Shown here: positions 1-9,449 of the stretch, piece after piece | How the letters are laid out: the number at the start of each line of letters is the position of its first letter | Numbering within the stretch: the stretch's first letter is position 1 | DNA from: Lunasporangiospora selenospora | Lineage: Eukaryota > Mortierellomycota > Mortierellomycetes > Mortierellales > Mortierellaceae | Length of the DNA stretch: 12,221 nt | Direction of reading: 5' to 3' | Assembly (NCBI GenBank): GCA_015680635.1 | Contig: JAABOA010000701.1 | Span: forward strand, 1-12,221 | Program-made: the position numbers and the translations under genes | Notes under the pieces: model-generated | Databases searched by the model: none | What the model saw: the letters and a program-made list of their open reading frames with translations, nothing else | Told to the model about the DNA's origin: nothing

Positions 1-56
1 TCCTCCTCTCTGTTGATGGGTACGGACCTGGATAATGACTGGGATGGGTATCATAG

Positions 57-1139
57 CAAGGTCTGGGACACATACACGGGTGATGTCCTGCACTCGTTTC
101 CTCACCAGCACATTGTCCGTGGATGCGACTTTTCTGGAGACGGAACCCGAATCGTCACAGGAGGCATGGAGAAGAAGCTCAGGATCTTTGATTTGAACCG
201 TGAAGACACCACCGGTCAGCCCCTCCTCAGCTGTGACGCCCATTCGTCCGTCATCCGTAACGTGGTCTGGGATGGTGCTCGGAATATGATCCTTAGCTCA
301 GGAGACAGCATGGAGATCAAGTAAGTTTTTGTTTGCTCTTTCTCTCTTTTTTTATTTTATTGATTCGACTCGTTTAACAATTGTCATTACTTGTTTATCG
401 GAATAGGGTATGGGATCCTAGAACACTCAACCCCATGCACACCTGCAAGATGGATGGCCCAGTCACCTCCATGGATCTCTCTGCCGATGGACATTACATT
501 ACCTCGACCTCTGGAAAATCCGTCTACTTTTGGGATGCTCAAACGTATGTTGGCTTCAATTGCTCTTTACAAAATCTCAATTGGGTTCAAACTTGACAAA
601 GTCCCGCTATCCAAAACCCCCCCCCCCCCTCCCTTCAACAATGTTGTAATGCCTCGTGGAATCTATCCATTTGAAAATCCTCTAGATATACTCTAAGAAA
701 CCATGTCAAGACGGAGCATGACGTTTCGGCCGTCTCTTTGCACCCAAGCCATTCACGCTTCGTTGCCGGAGGTACCTCTGATCTCTGGGTCCGTATTTAC
801 GATTTTGAGAGCGGACGGGAGTTGGAGGTTTACAAGGGTCATCATGGCCCCGTCCATACTGTCAGCTACAGCCCTGATGGAGAGCTTTATGCCACTGGTT
901 CCGGTAATGATCCTCCAATCACCTTTTTTTTTGGCTGTTGTTAAATTTGAATAATGACTTGGATTGGTCATGGTGAAAAGAAAAGAAAAGAAATAGGGAT
1001 GTGTCACTAATGACTTTATGTTTGAAAACTTGGTATCTATTGTTGCATTTTTGTAGAGGACGGCACCATTCGCTTGTGGCAAACTACACCAGGCAAGCGC
1101 TATGGCTTGTGGCAGGGAGACGGAACCGAGGATGCCTGA
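57..1139 (+). CDS. STRAP: WD40-repeat protein of the STRAP/UNRIP family, 3' part (start outside window)
   Basis: This is a WD40 beta-propeller scaffold. Animal STRAP/UNRIP binds the SMN complex and TGF-beta receptors; the fungal role is less clear. I read exons <57-320, 407-544, 686-903 and 1057-1139, which join in frame to 233 residues ending at TGA 1137. Blades are marked by KVWD, RIFDL, VWDPR, VYFWD, VRIYDF and RLWQT. The family signatures HIVR, GGMEKKLRI, SLHPS, YKGHHGPVHTVSYSPDGELYATGS and EDGTIRLWQT are all present. Donors are GTAAGT, GTATGT and GTAATG. Bases 1-56 look like the end of an intron (ACAG-like TCATAG at 51-56), because C57 completes an Ala codon before KVWD, as in family members. 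For exon 3 I chose the acceptor at 685, not 697, because the resulting linker matches the usual blade length. Roughly the first 90-110 residues are missing to the left. The protein stops soon after the last blade, so it lacks the longer acidic tail of animal STRAP. Confidence 0.9.
617..629. repeat. C13 homopolymer inside a STRAP intron
   Basis: Thirteen consecutive C residues lie in the third visible intron-side sequence of the STRAP gene (intron 545-685), preceded by four A. The tract is non-coding and probably length-variable. A second C run (3108-3118) sits in RER1 intron 1. Confidence 0.9.
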
Positions 1140-1645
1140 AAGTTTCCCAACCAACAGCGAGGCGCCTTTTTTTTCCTATCTCACGAGGGCGTGTGTATTT
1201 CAGGAACTGTGGACTGAAGGAACGGACGCCACATGAAAGGAGAATGGAGGAGGAGGAGAGTTGTGCAACTTTCGTGCGAACCGATCTGGGACTCGTTAAC
1301 GACGGCTTGCAATTGCTTTGGCGACGCGATGAGGCTGTTTTGATAGGGGCGTTGCTTCCAAACATTAAATATTTTTGGTGGTCCAGAGAGACTGGCTCCT
1401 TTCGTGAAAACTATTTTTTTTTTCTCTTTCTTTCTTTCTTTCCATTGCATACGACTCTCCCTTGGACGGTCTAACAGTCATCCAGGGACTAAGAGAAGAA
1501 TTCTCTATCGGTATCGCGCAATTGCTTTACTTCAATTAATCTTTTGTTCTTTTCTGTTTTCCTTTTTTTTGTTTTTATATCTTTTTTTCTTCATTATTTT
1601 TTTGGCGCTTTGTATATCCAAGCTTGGTCCAGAGACTATTATTAT
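1140..1645. other. Convergent 3' spacer between STRAP and RER1
   Basis: About 500 bp separate the STRAP stop from the RER1 stop, and the two genes run towards each other. The open frames here are T-rich or reading-through artefacts with no protein-like blocks. T-rich stretches at 1413-1442 and 1538-1603 and an ATTAAA at 1365-1370 fit 3' UTR and polyadenylation signals for both genes, but no cleavage site can be fixed by eye. Confidence 0.6.
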
Positions 1646-3585
1646 CTACTTGTAGCCGCTTTTGCCATAGCTCTTCTTGCCAATGTTGAAGGGGATGTAT
1701 CGGTATTTGATCATGTGCCGGATCTGACGCTTCATCGTCAGCGTGAACAAGATGCAAAAGTAGATCAAAAGGATTGGCCAAAAGACGGGAATGTCAAAGA
1801 CCCGGGACATGGTGCAGAAGAATGCAATCAATATCGACCGTGTCGCAGAGTGCCTAGAGAACAAAATGTATGGTACACAAGAGAAAAATGGAAAAAGAAA
1901 ATGAGTACAAAGCATATAACGTTGGCGTACGCCTTGCACACGTCTCTCTCTCTCTCTCTTGTCGAAATAGACGTGAAAGGGGAGCCCATCTCGCAATCTT
2001 GTAAATCATTGTTGTTGTGGTGACAGGTGGGTGGTTCGCCCCTTGGAGATTGTATGTCGTACTTTGACCAAACGATATTGCTATTGCTTCCTGCATCTTG
2101 ACTTCCTTCCCACAGGTTTGCAACTCCAGAACACGTGTTTCCTACGCATTTCATAACATTTCGCCATTTACACGACAAAAGTACATGTACTTCTGCCATC
2201 GCTTCTTTTCTCTCTCTCTCTCTCTCCTTACACTCTCCCATACGTGATCTCCTTTTACTGGCGCAAGCAGCAATTCCACTTTTCACTCTCTTTTCAACAA
2301 CCCGCCTTTTTTTTTTCCTCTTCTCTCTCCCATCTCCAATAGAGCCAGACATCTTCCAGGGATTGTTGTCGGGAGAGTTGGGTAAAAGGGGAGAAAAGTG
2401 TCCCGCTGATAGCGATCCGTCCATGGCCATTGTCCAAGCAACACAAAACCCTTCCACCCCAGAGACCTCTCCAACACCATGATCTCGAGTAGCCATTAGA
2501 TACAATGATAAAAAAAGAATAAAAAAAAAAGAGACTTACCAAAACTTGAACTCTGGTAGCCTCCTGACAAATGGACGGAACTCATCATCCGATCTCGTCG
2601 GAAGCATGGGCCCCTCCTCAACAGCATCCGCAGCCATGTCCATCTCCAATGAAGGGTCGAACTTGGGCTGAAGAAAAGCCAAAAAGAGGTTCAGGAGGTA
2701 GATGCCGAGTGCATATGTGACAATGTACCATCCTTGAGCGAGAAGGACTCGGATAAAGTAGATGACGAGACACACTCCTGTAAAGATCCAGCGCTCTAGT
2801 GTATGTGGGGTCACTCGGTCGAGGATCGCCTGATAACGCTGTTGGATTGGAACGAATATTATGATTATTGTTTTTACAAAGCAGGCATGAGCAAGGATAG
2901 AGAAAGAGAAAAAGATGTTGTCAGAGATGTGGATACATTGGGAATTGTCCAAAGAGGGGGCTCAGGACAACTGTAGCGAGCCCCCCAAAGGCGCATCGTT
3001 GTCCTTTTGGGTCGATCTGGTTACCCAATGCTCTTTTTTTTCTTTCCTTCCTTATCATTGCAAAGGCAGTGACCCCACACCATACCCCCTGGCTCACCTC
3101 CTCCACTCCCCCCCCCCCACACAATCTCAATCGCCTCGCAAGCCATCGCCTCGGATCGGTCCTGAAGGCAAATGCCTTGGGGAAGGGAAGGGCATGATAG
3201 TAAAAAAGGGTGAAAGGCAGACAGGAGATAGAAAAAGAAAGCCATCTGGTATGGTAGGCAAGGCATCTGTTCATCTAATGCACATCTCTGCAATTGAGGA
3301 TGACGAGATCCTGGGGTCGACTCCTGCTCGAGAGGATGACTTCATCTCCTCAACCGATGGTCGTCATCGGTCTTGATCACTTGTTCTTGGCATCAGAGAT
3401 GTAAGGCCCACCCTTTCATGAAACCGGGATTCCTCCACACTCAAACATGGCTGTGTCATCTCTACTCTCTCACCACCCCCGTTTAGTCATTTTCTCAGAT
3501 CCGGGGATGCAAGATGCTTTACCTGCTCAAGAGCCGTCTTGTGTGCCCAAAAGGCATTTCCGTCCTCTGGAGGATCGCTGTTCAT
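1646..3585 (-). CDS. RER1: Rer1 family Golgi-to-ER membrane protein retrieval receptor
   Basis: Rer1 is a small four-helix membrane protein of early Golgi and COPI vesicles that returns ER membrane proteins by recognising their transmembrane segments. Exons on the minus strand are 3585-3523, 2838-2540 and 1853-1646: 570 nt, 189 residues, matching the usual length of about 190. The conserved core runs from residue 22: RYQAILDRVTPHTLERW, then two helices (about 39-58 and 60-77) with QGWYIVTYALGIYLLNLFLAFL, the loop PKFDPSLE, the block DEFRPFVRRLPEFKFW (ending at residue 121), two further helices around FDIPVFWPILL, and the tail TMKRQIRHMIKYRYIP with a KKSYGKS end. Exon 1 is short (21 codons, MNSDPPEDGNAFWAHKTALE then Q). 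It was found because it has an ATG, a GTAAAG donor and the right phase directly before RYQAIL. Exons 2 and 3 are certain; exon 1 is very likely. An inverted CCAAT lies at 3774-3778, about 190 bp upstream. The gene shares orientation with TFG1 but not an obvious pathway. Confidence 0.93.
1854..2539 (-). other. RER1 intron 2, 686 bp
   Basis: The donor GTAAGT (2539-2534) splits the Trp codon of FKFW, and the acceptor TTCTCTAG ends at 1854. This is about five times the length of the TFIIF introns nearby. It contains (CT)n tracts at 1943-1959 and about 2210-2226, A/T runs near the donor, and several open frames that look like low-complexity read-through, not protein. I found no convincing snoRNA boxes and no reverse-transcriptase or endonuclease motif. 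Confidence 0.85.
2839..3522 (-). other. RER1 intron 1, 684 bp
   Basis: The donor GTAAAG (3522-3517) follows codon 21 and the acceptor CCAACAG ends at 2839, phase 0. The intron holds a G11 run on the transcribed strand (C11 at 3108-3118) and a pair of adjacent perfect or near-perfect hairpins at 3332-3371, listed separately. Open frames on both strands have no recognisable protein content. Confidence 0.8.
3332..3371 (-). other. Tandem small hairpins in RER1 intron 1
   Basis: Two adjacent inverted repeats sit one base apart. The outer pair ACCGATG / CATCGGT (3353-3359 with 3365-3371) has a 5-nt loop. The second, GAGGATG / CATCTCCTC (3332-3338 with 3343-3351), has a 4-nt loop and a 2-nt bulge. 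Both stems contain GATG..CATC. They could form in the intron RNA, but no H box, ACA box or C/D boxes are clearly placed, so no ncRNA class is claimed. Confidence 0.35.
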
Positions 3586-4790
3586 TCTGTTTTTGCTTTT
3601 GTTGGGTTGTTCTTTTTTGCTTTTTGGCCTTTTGATAGTCCAAGGATGAGAGAATGGACAAAGAGTTTCTGAAGCCCGAGGATGGAGACTGGACTAAAGG
3701 TTGGAGGAAAGGCTAATTAAACAAACGTTGGGGAGATGGCTGAGGAATGGTATTAAAAAAAAGAGTCATTGTCAATTGGGTGCTGCGAGAGAGTGATGTC
3801 TCCTGGGTTGGCCTGTCCGGGTCGGGTCATCATCCTTACATGGCTTTTGTCACAACCACAATAAAGTTGTCCTGGGAGAAAAGGAAAAAAAAAAAAAAGG
3901 AGTCTTCAAGAAAAGGATGGCGTGATGAAAGAAGAAAAAAAGAGATCAGGAAAGAAATAAAAAAAGTGGGGAGGAACCAAAGGGGCTCTCTCACTGTCTC
4001 TCGTTCCTCTGCTTTGCGACTGCGTTTTTTTTACGGTTTCCGGTCGCTTTCTCTCGCTTTCTCTCGCTTCCCAGTATTCCACAGCCCGACTACGTGGCAT
4101 TTCGACCCCAGTGGAGATTGACTATTCGCCCGTCCACACCTTTCCTCCTCCCCAGAGCAACCACGTCCTCTTTTTTTATTTTTTTGTTGCCCAAAAGAAG
4201 AACAAACTCTCTTGTGGTCTCGCTGACTGGAGGAAAATAAGAATATGTCATGCCAGACCCGATCGGTTGAACAGGTTTACGTTCGTTGTACAACCATCCA
4301 AGACTGCCTTGAAAATGGACCCTCCTCTGATCGGGGTGGGGAAAGAAATGGCCCAAGGGAAATTTCCTTGAAAGGTGGGTCTCTCTCTCTCCTAAAAAAA
4401 GCTCTCAGTTGGGGAAACCTCTCATGTGCCAAAAAAGTTTGTTTGCCGTCGCCCATTACAGCCGAGAGATCAACCGTGTAGTTTTCTGCTCCCACAGTCG
4501 CCCTGCCCTTCACAAACACTATAGAATCTTTGCATATCGGAGCAAATCTCTTGCAAAAAAAAAAGAAAAAACAACAAGAGCAAAAAAAGAAACTAGCGCC
4601 ATCTTGCAAAGGAACAAAGCTTTATGGTTCTGCTCGTGCATACTCTTGTCATGTTTCCCACCAAGAGCTATGGAAATAATACATTGCCATTTGCTACTAA
4701 GGTGGCTCTCCATCCTCCCCTTGCCCAAACTAAAAAGAATGGAGAGGTGGGCAAAAGTGGAGAGATAGAATCTGCAGCGTGCCTTCTTCC
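3586..4790. other. 1.2-kb spacer: RER1 promoter side and TFG1 3' flank
   Basis: No convincing gene lies here. The many short open frames on both strands are rich in K/R or F/S runs caused by A and T homopolymers and have no family motifs. The left part must hold the RER1 promoter; an inverted CCAAT at 3774-3778 is the only plausible element I can name. The right part should hold the TFG1 3' UTR. Long A runs occur at about 3886-3898 and 4555-4571. Confidence 0.6.
4045..4069. repeat. Short tandem repeat, 10-bp unit
   Basis: The 10-mer CGCTTTCTCT occurs twice perfectly (4045-4054, 4055-4064) followed by CGCTT, giving 2.5 copies. It lies about 460 bp upstream of the RER1 start codon. It could be a pyrimidine-rich promoter tract or simple slippage; nothing shows a function. 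Confidence 0.8.
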
Positions 4791-7375
4791 TTAATAGCCT
4801 TCCCGGAGACTAAGAACACCATCGTGCGAGAGAGCAACTTTTTTAACAATCTGCGCGAGAATATTCTTATTCCGGGGCTCCTTTCTCAGCTTGCGCTTCA
4901 ATTCGTTGATCAGATCGCGCGTTGTCATCTGAGGTCTACTCCTGAGCAAAGAGATAACTTCGGTCTCTGAAATCAACAAAGAGTCTGTGTGCAGCACGAA
5001 TGGCCAAAAGAGATTAAGTCATCAGTAGGAGCAAAGTAAACCTCTTTAGAAGAGATAAAACAACGACAAACGTGCGACATTACCGGGGTAACATAAAAGA
5101 AAGTGATGACACATACCATCTCCCGAAGCAGGGGCTGCTGCTGCGGAGGGTGCAGCAGAGACTGTGCTGGAAGCAGATGACGAAGCAGCTTCTGATAGAC
5201 GGGGATGCTTCTTGGTTCCATCGTCCGCTCCGTCAGCACTATCGGGCTTTTTGCGCTTTTTATCTAGTGGCAGTGGAGAGCTGGATCGTGCCATTGAAGC
5301 AGGCAAGGCTGATTGTGTACTTGATGCTGGTCCTGGTGTTGGGCTGTGTGCACGGGCCTGGGGGCCTGAGGAACTTGCTGCACCATTGGCCTGTGCTGCC
5401 ACACTTGCGTTCCTTGGTGTCGGCATGGGTACTCTCGGCTTTGCCTTGGCGCCAACAGGCTTGACTGCTGAGGCTGCTCCTGCCTTTGTTGCCCCTGCCT
5501 TCTTGGCAATCAGCGGTGCATTCTTTGAATTGGCTGCAGGTTTCTTCTTGGACTTTTGTTGATCCTGAGATGACTGCTGTGGGCCATCTTCATCCTTCTT
5601 TCCATCTTTATCCTTGTCAACCTCATCCAAATCTGAATCAGAAGACTCTTTCTCCTAGAAAAGTGAAAATAACGAGATCAGATCGAACCAGATGAGCAGA
5701 CAAACCTGTTGTTAGTAGAGAAAGAGATGGTACAATAAAACGTTCAAAGCGCTATCCAGGGCATTGTTAGAGTCACTTACACTGGCATATGGATCCTTGT
5801 CATCATCACTTGCGTACGCCTTGTTCTTTTCCAGTTTAAGAAGCGCCTTCTTAATCTCCTTTCCTGTGTCGTTCAATTTTTGACCGCTCTCATCGTCATC
5901 GTCCTCTTCATCACTTTCCATAGATGGTCCATGTTTCCTCCGAGGCTGTTGGGATGTGAAAAAAGCTACAGTAAGAAAAGAGTCACCAAGGTAGAGGCTC
6001 CTTGGTACCTATGATAAAGGACAGCAGAAAGCAGTACGGTGAAACACTTACATCGTCTTTGGCATCGTCATCAAAGCCCGGCATTTCTGCTGGAGCCTCT
6101 TCATCATCCTGCCACACTTCTTCAAAGTCCATTTCGTCTACATCTCCATGTTTTCCGCGCTTCCTCTTTCGCTCTCTGGCCTCATCTTCGTCATAACTAA
6201 ATGGCAGAATGATGAATAAGGAAACGAAAATAGGTTGTTGGCCTATCGGGTTAGTCATCCGCTCAAATGTAATTAAAAATCTGTCTTAAATTTCAGGGCT
6301 GTTTTCCTTCTCGGTGTTAAAGAAACGTACCCAACTTGATCCTCGTGGTCGACAGTCATAAACTGTTCACTCTCAAGATCCTCTTCTCCGCCTTCTTCGC
6401 CATCTTCGGTCTTGACTTTGGTTTTGGACTTCATCAGCCAACGGATATTACTCTGCTGTTTGGTGTACTTTTGATACTATTAACAACCAACGCCGAATGA
6501 CGAATTAGTGGACAATAGCTTTTTTTTTTGTAGAAATCCGCAGCTCAAAACAATATGCAATATATATGCTCTCTCCTCCCCTTTCCCGCTTTACGTACCT
6601 GTTCTTCCGCCTCCTCGGCAGTCAATGTGGCATACTGAAGTTTTGGAGAAAACTTGTACCACTTGTCCGCAGGCACCACTTTGAATCCATCATCCGTAAA
6701 GACAAAGAGTACATAGTTGGCGTGCTGTCCTCCCTCCAGTTGCCCTGTCCACACATTCTGGTTGTCGTAATCCTCAACCACCCAGGGCGCAGACTCGATC
6801 TCCTTCTTTCGACGCTCTTCTTCGTTGGCAATATAAATCTGTCGAGTACGCTTCTTGAACAACATTTGTTTGTTACGAACGCCACCACCAAAAGGCGCGA
6901 TCTTGGTCATGTCCGCCCCTGTGGTCGGTGCTACACCAGGTAGACCACCTACCGTCCCTGGAGCAGCTCCAGGGGCCCCAGGTCCTGTGGAAGAGGAGGA
7001 TGCTGCACCCTGTCCAGGATTCTCGCCAGCGGCAGGGTTATCCCTGTTGTTGTTGAAATTATTGAATCGGTTATTGTAGTAGCCATACCCCCGATAGTAA
7101 CTGTTTTCATTCCGCTTGCGATGTAATTTAACTGGGGGCGTGAATGTAGTTGGGTTGACATCCTTGTTGCCATGGAAACGCATAATATGGTGGAGCACCT
7201 CTCTTGAGGTGGAGACCAGTTTGTAATCTGTGTATGTCCCTGGAAGTGGTTGTGGAGAGGGTTTTTCAATCTTTTTCTTGATGGCCGGTCCATTCGCACC
7301 CCCAGCGCTGCGCTGATGCTGTTGCTGGAGCGACCGATTGGACTGAACAGGCGGACGAGAACGGAGGAAGGACAT
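4791..7375 (-). CDS. TFG1: TFIIF alpha/large subunit (RAP74, Tfg1)
   Basis: This is the large subunit of TFIIF, which binds RNA polymerase II and supports initiation and early elongation in the nucleus. Minus-strand exons are 7375-6599, 6476-6331, 6196-6052, 5945-5781, 5654-5117 and 4984-4791. They total 1965 nt, 654 residues, between human RAP74 (517) and yeast Tfg1 (about 735). The N-terminal dimerisation region is interrupted: YTDYKLVSTSREVLHHIMRF (48-67), then a Y/N-rich and G/A/P-rich stretch (about 91-158), then KKRTRQIYIANEEE, PWVVEDYDNQNVWTGQ, LFVFTDDGFKVVPADKWYKF and LTAEEAEE (174-258). The middle is acidic and K/R-rich. Residues about 400-590 are A/S/P/K-rich and probably disordered. 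Exon 6 (591-654) is the C-terminal winged helix, with ISETEVISLLRSRPQMTTRD and a KKVA..HDGVLSLR end; in animals this domain contacts the CTD phosphatase Fcp1. Introns are 106-134 bp with GTACGT, GTAAGT or GTATGT donors. All phases join. No lesion seen. Confidence 0.95.
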
Positions 7376-7562
7376 GCTGAAAAGCTACTTGGTTCTCGTT
7401 TCTTAAATGTAGCTGTGTATCCGTTAAGAAGCCTGCTGTTGTTGGCAACCTTTTTTGTCTTCTTCTTCTTCTTTCAGGTCAAACTAGCCAATCCGACAAA
7501 GAGCAAGTTGCATCCTTTCCTGACCTTTATTCACAAACCGCAGCGCTTTTCGTACAAGCGTA
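7376..7562. promoter_or_regulatory. Presumed TFG1 promoter and 5' UTR
   Basis: This short stretch lies between the TFG1 start codon and the first decayed coding relic. It has a T/C-rich tract (7448-7478) and a CCAAT at 7488-7492 (inverted relative to TFG1), about 115 bp upstream of the ATG. CCAAT boxes are common in fungal housekeeping promoters, but use of this one is inference. Confidence 0.4.
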
Positions 7563-8277
7563 CGTCGAAATGTGACTATGAATGCCGGCCTAATGTCACC
7601 GGAATGCGTTAATTGGGCGTGTAACATTGTTCTCTCAGATTATTGCACATGGTCCTTCCTCCGGACTAAGGGATACATCCCAAGTCAGATCCATGCACGC
7701 AACACAACAAAGAGTGGCTAAAAGCTAGTCGATCTCCTTATTGCCTGTTACTCCACCACCGCATGGGCGTACAGCAACCTAGGACCCCAGGCTGCCCACG
7801 AGGCAATTGAAAAGCAGCTTGTTCGAGTAGGAAGTAAGGACGATATGGAAATATTCCGAGCGGGAGCAACAAAGACGCTGTGAGCCTTTCATACCTCATA
7901 CCGGCGACTTGATTGGCGGAAGGATAATGGATGGGGCGCATGTCAGCGTCTTGCCACAGGCATCAAAGACGCCTATATACTTGCAGGTGAAAATACCATC
8001 CACGATTCCTCAGAGCGAATGAACCAGGACATCAGCGTTGAGAGAAAGAAAGTCGGTACCAAAACCGAATTTCTTTGGCGCAAAAAATCATCGCCTGATA
8101 TTGACTGGTCAGCCGGGGAGTGAGCTACTGTTTGAGATCCTGCATCTATAAAGCACCGCAATGAGGGCGTGTTCAAGTTGCCACGATAGCTCCACAATAT
8201 CTTAGTTGCAAGAACCTTCAAAGTCGACGGTGTGGAGTCCCTTTGTCATGAGTATGTTAACGGATTATTAACGTGAG
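7563..8277 (+). pseudogene. Decayed coding relic, unknown fungal family, one frame with six stops
   Basis: One plus-strand frame (codons starting at positions divisible by 3) reads as protein-like sequence for over 700 nt but is cut by stops at 7719 (TAA), 7881, 8121, 8133 (TGA), 8187 (TAG) and 8274 (TGA). Good stretches include ACYSTTAWAYSNLGPQAAHE (7743-7802), DWRKDNGWGACQRLATGIKD (from 7911), ILAGENTIHDSSERMNQD, then RKKVGTKTEFLWRKK and DWSAGE up to the stop at 8121, and afterwards KHRNEGVFKLP, LHNILVARTF and CHEYVNGLLT. No frameshift is needed between 7725 and 8274, so decay is by point mutation, mostly TGA/TAG that could derive from CGA or CAG. The spacing GxK-x-[DE] .. D .. GE resembles PD-(D/E)XK-like nuclease cores seen in repeated fungal proteins, but this is a weak match. 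I see no start codon that I trust; ATG 7578 is possible. No function is claimed. Confidence 0.6.
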
Positions 8278-8520
8278 GTAAGACTACGCTTTCATGCGCT
8301 TAAACTTTTGCGGGCTTTGGCTTTAGAACTAATTTGACCAGTGAAACCAAAGTGAAAAGAACGACATTGGTGTGGAATCTAATTGAGAAAGCTCGATTTA
8401 ATCCGACTAGGCTACAACTCTTCGTTTATGCCGCAAAGAAGAGCAGAGAAGTCTTGAATTAACCAAGGTCGCAGTCAAGGAGAGGCGCAAGGAGCTGCTC
8501 ATCCCTTCACGGAAAAGAAG
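8278..8520 (+). pseudogene. Possible continuation of the same relic, coiled-coil-like
   Basis: The same frame stays open from 8304 to 8459 (52 codons) with ETKVKRTTLVWNLIEKARF, ending in TAA at 8460. A second frame then gives RKEEQRSLELTKVAVKERRK (from 8432), a charged heptad-like block typical of a coiled coil. One frameshift around 8430-8460 would join them. I cannot say that this belonged to the gene before it; the case rests on shared frame and strand. Confidence 0.35.
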
Positions 8521-9449
8521 AGAAAATTCAGCTTGCTTAAATTCTTTAGATATGGGCTTTTGCTGAGCAGACGTCGTTCAGGAGAAACTCTACTCAAGAG
8601 AAAGAAAAGAATGCATGTAGAATCGGTCTGTACCCACCATTGTCCCGACCCAGTCGGAGGCCACAATTGCATCTGCATAAATGTTGGAGGCAGTATAGAC
8701 CCAGTATCTGACTGGCATTCTTGAAGTTTGAAAGTATCATTGTCCTCGGAGCCTCCTGAGGACGGACCAAGGATATGATGGTCAACCAATAATGGTGCGC
8801 CAGATGTTGCTATCGCCATCACCGCACTATGTGCATTGCATCTTTGGAGAGTATTTGAGTGAAGCCTCTAATATGTGGATGCAGAGTGTCCATCGTTCAA
8901 GGACGGCTACACGGTCAAGGGACGACTCCAATCTAACACCGTATCCTCGATACCTTCGAAGTGCCTGCTACTGTATGGTTGTCGGCCCGTTTCATTATTA
9001 AAAAATTAATAAAAAAGTCATCTGTGGAGTTGGATCGAGGAACTATATTTATTACAGGATCTTTTCTTCCTTTGGAGTTATCCTGATGATCGGGCATGTC
9101 TTGTGGCTCTCTTTCATCAGAGCTGATGCGTTTCAACAGCACTCTTGGACGAGCGAGATCCCTGTAGATTGATATCACTGTAGATTATTGGAATACAGCT
9201 CACAGTTGTGCTAAGATGTTTAGCACTCATTATAGCGACTTATTGTTGGCCATAGTCTAACACATCGCCCTCTGCTGTTACAGTCTCACATCCCTCGCTC
9301 TCTCACTGTATTGCCCTCCTCCTCGTCTCTGGTCACTCATTTACTACACATCGTCGAGGCTGAGTAAACCACCGACCAAAGAAAAAAAAAGAAAAGGCAC
9401 TTATCTGCCTTAATCCACCTCGCATCGCTTACAACAATAACTCCTTTAA
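8521..9449. other. Gene-poor stretch with faint decayed reading frames
   Basis: No supportable gene. Two plus-strand frames look faintly protein-like: 8725-8991 (NNGAPDVAIAITALCALHLW, FKDGYTVKGRLQSNT; several stops) and 9018-9167 (ELDRGTIFITGSFLPLELS, two adjacent TGA codons, then ELMRFNSTLGRARSL and TAG). The second is in the same frame as the relics on either side. The rest, including 9170-9440, shows nothing but an A-rich run near 9381-9396. Confidence 0.4.

Noticed and set aside
617-629. C13 and other homopolymers as evidence of assembly error
   Set aside because: They lie in introns or spacers, and adjacent exons are in frame, so they do not explain the frameshifts on the right side.
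1001-1474. 157-codon plus-strand open frame
   Set aside because: It overlaps the last STRAP exon in another frame and continues into T-rich 3' sequence; its residues are basic and phenylalanine runs without motifs.
1828-2505. 225-codon minus-strand open frame in RER1 intron 2
   Set aside because: It is same-strand read-through of the intron and part of exon 3 in a wrong frame; dominated by R/E/K repeats from CT-rich DNA, with no family block.
2921-2952. ATG at 2952 as RER1 start, reading through into RYQAIL
   Set aside because: The frame before residue R22 reads as a pyrimidine-rich intron end finishing in CCAACAG, and a better first exon with ATG, donor and correct phase exists at 3585-3523.
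3332-3371. C/D or H/ACA snoRNA in RER1 intron 1
   Set aside because: CTGA-like and GATGA-like strings occur, but no pair is spaced or placed as proper C, D, H or ACA boxes.
2915-3376. 153-codon plus-strand open frame in RER1 intron 1
   Set aside because: Antisense to the intron, with proline and lysine runs from homopolymers. The confirmed flanking exons place this DNA in an intron.
5072-5562. Plus-strand open frames of 130 and 132 codons
   Set aside because: They are antisense shadows of the Ala/Ser-rich TFIIF exon 5, whose skewed composition suppresses stops on the other strand.
8933-9178. 81-codon minus-strand open frame
   Set aside because: Composition is mixed and polar, but there is no motif, the region is equally open on the other strand with stops, and neighbours are relics.
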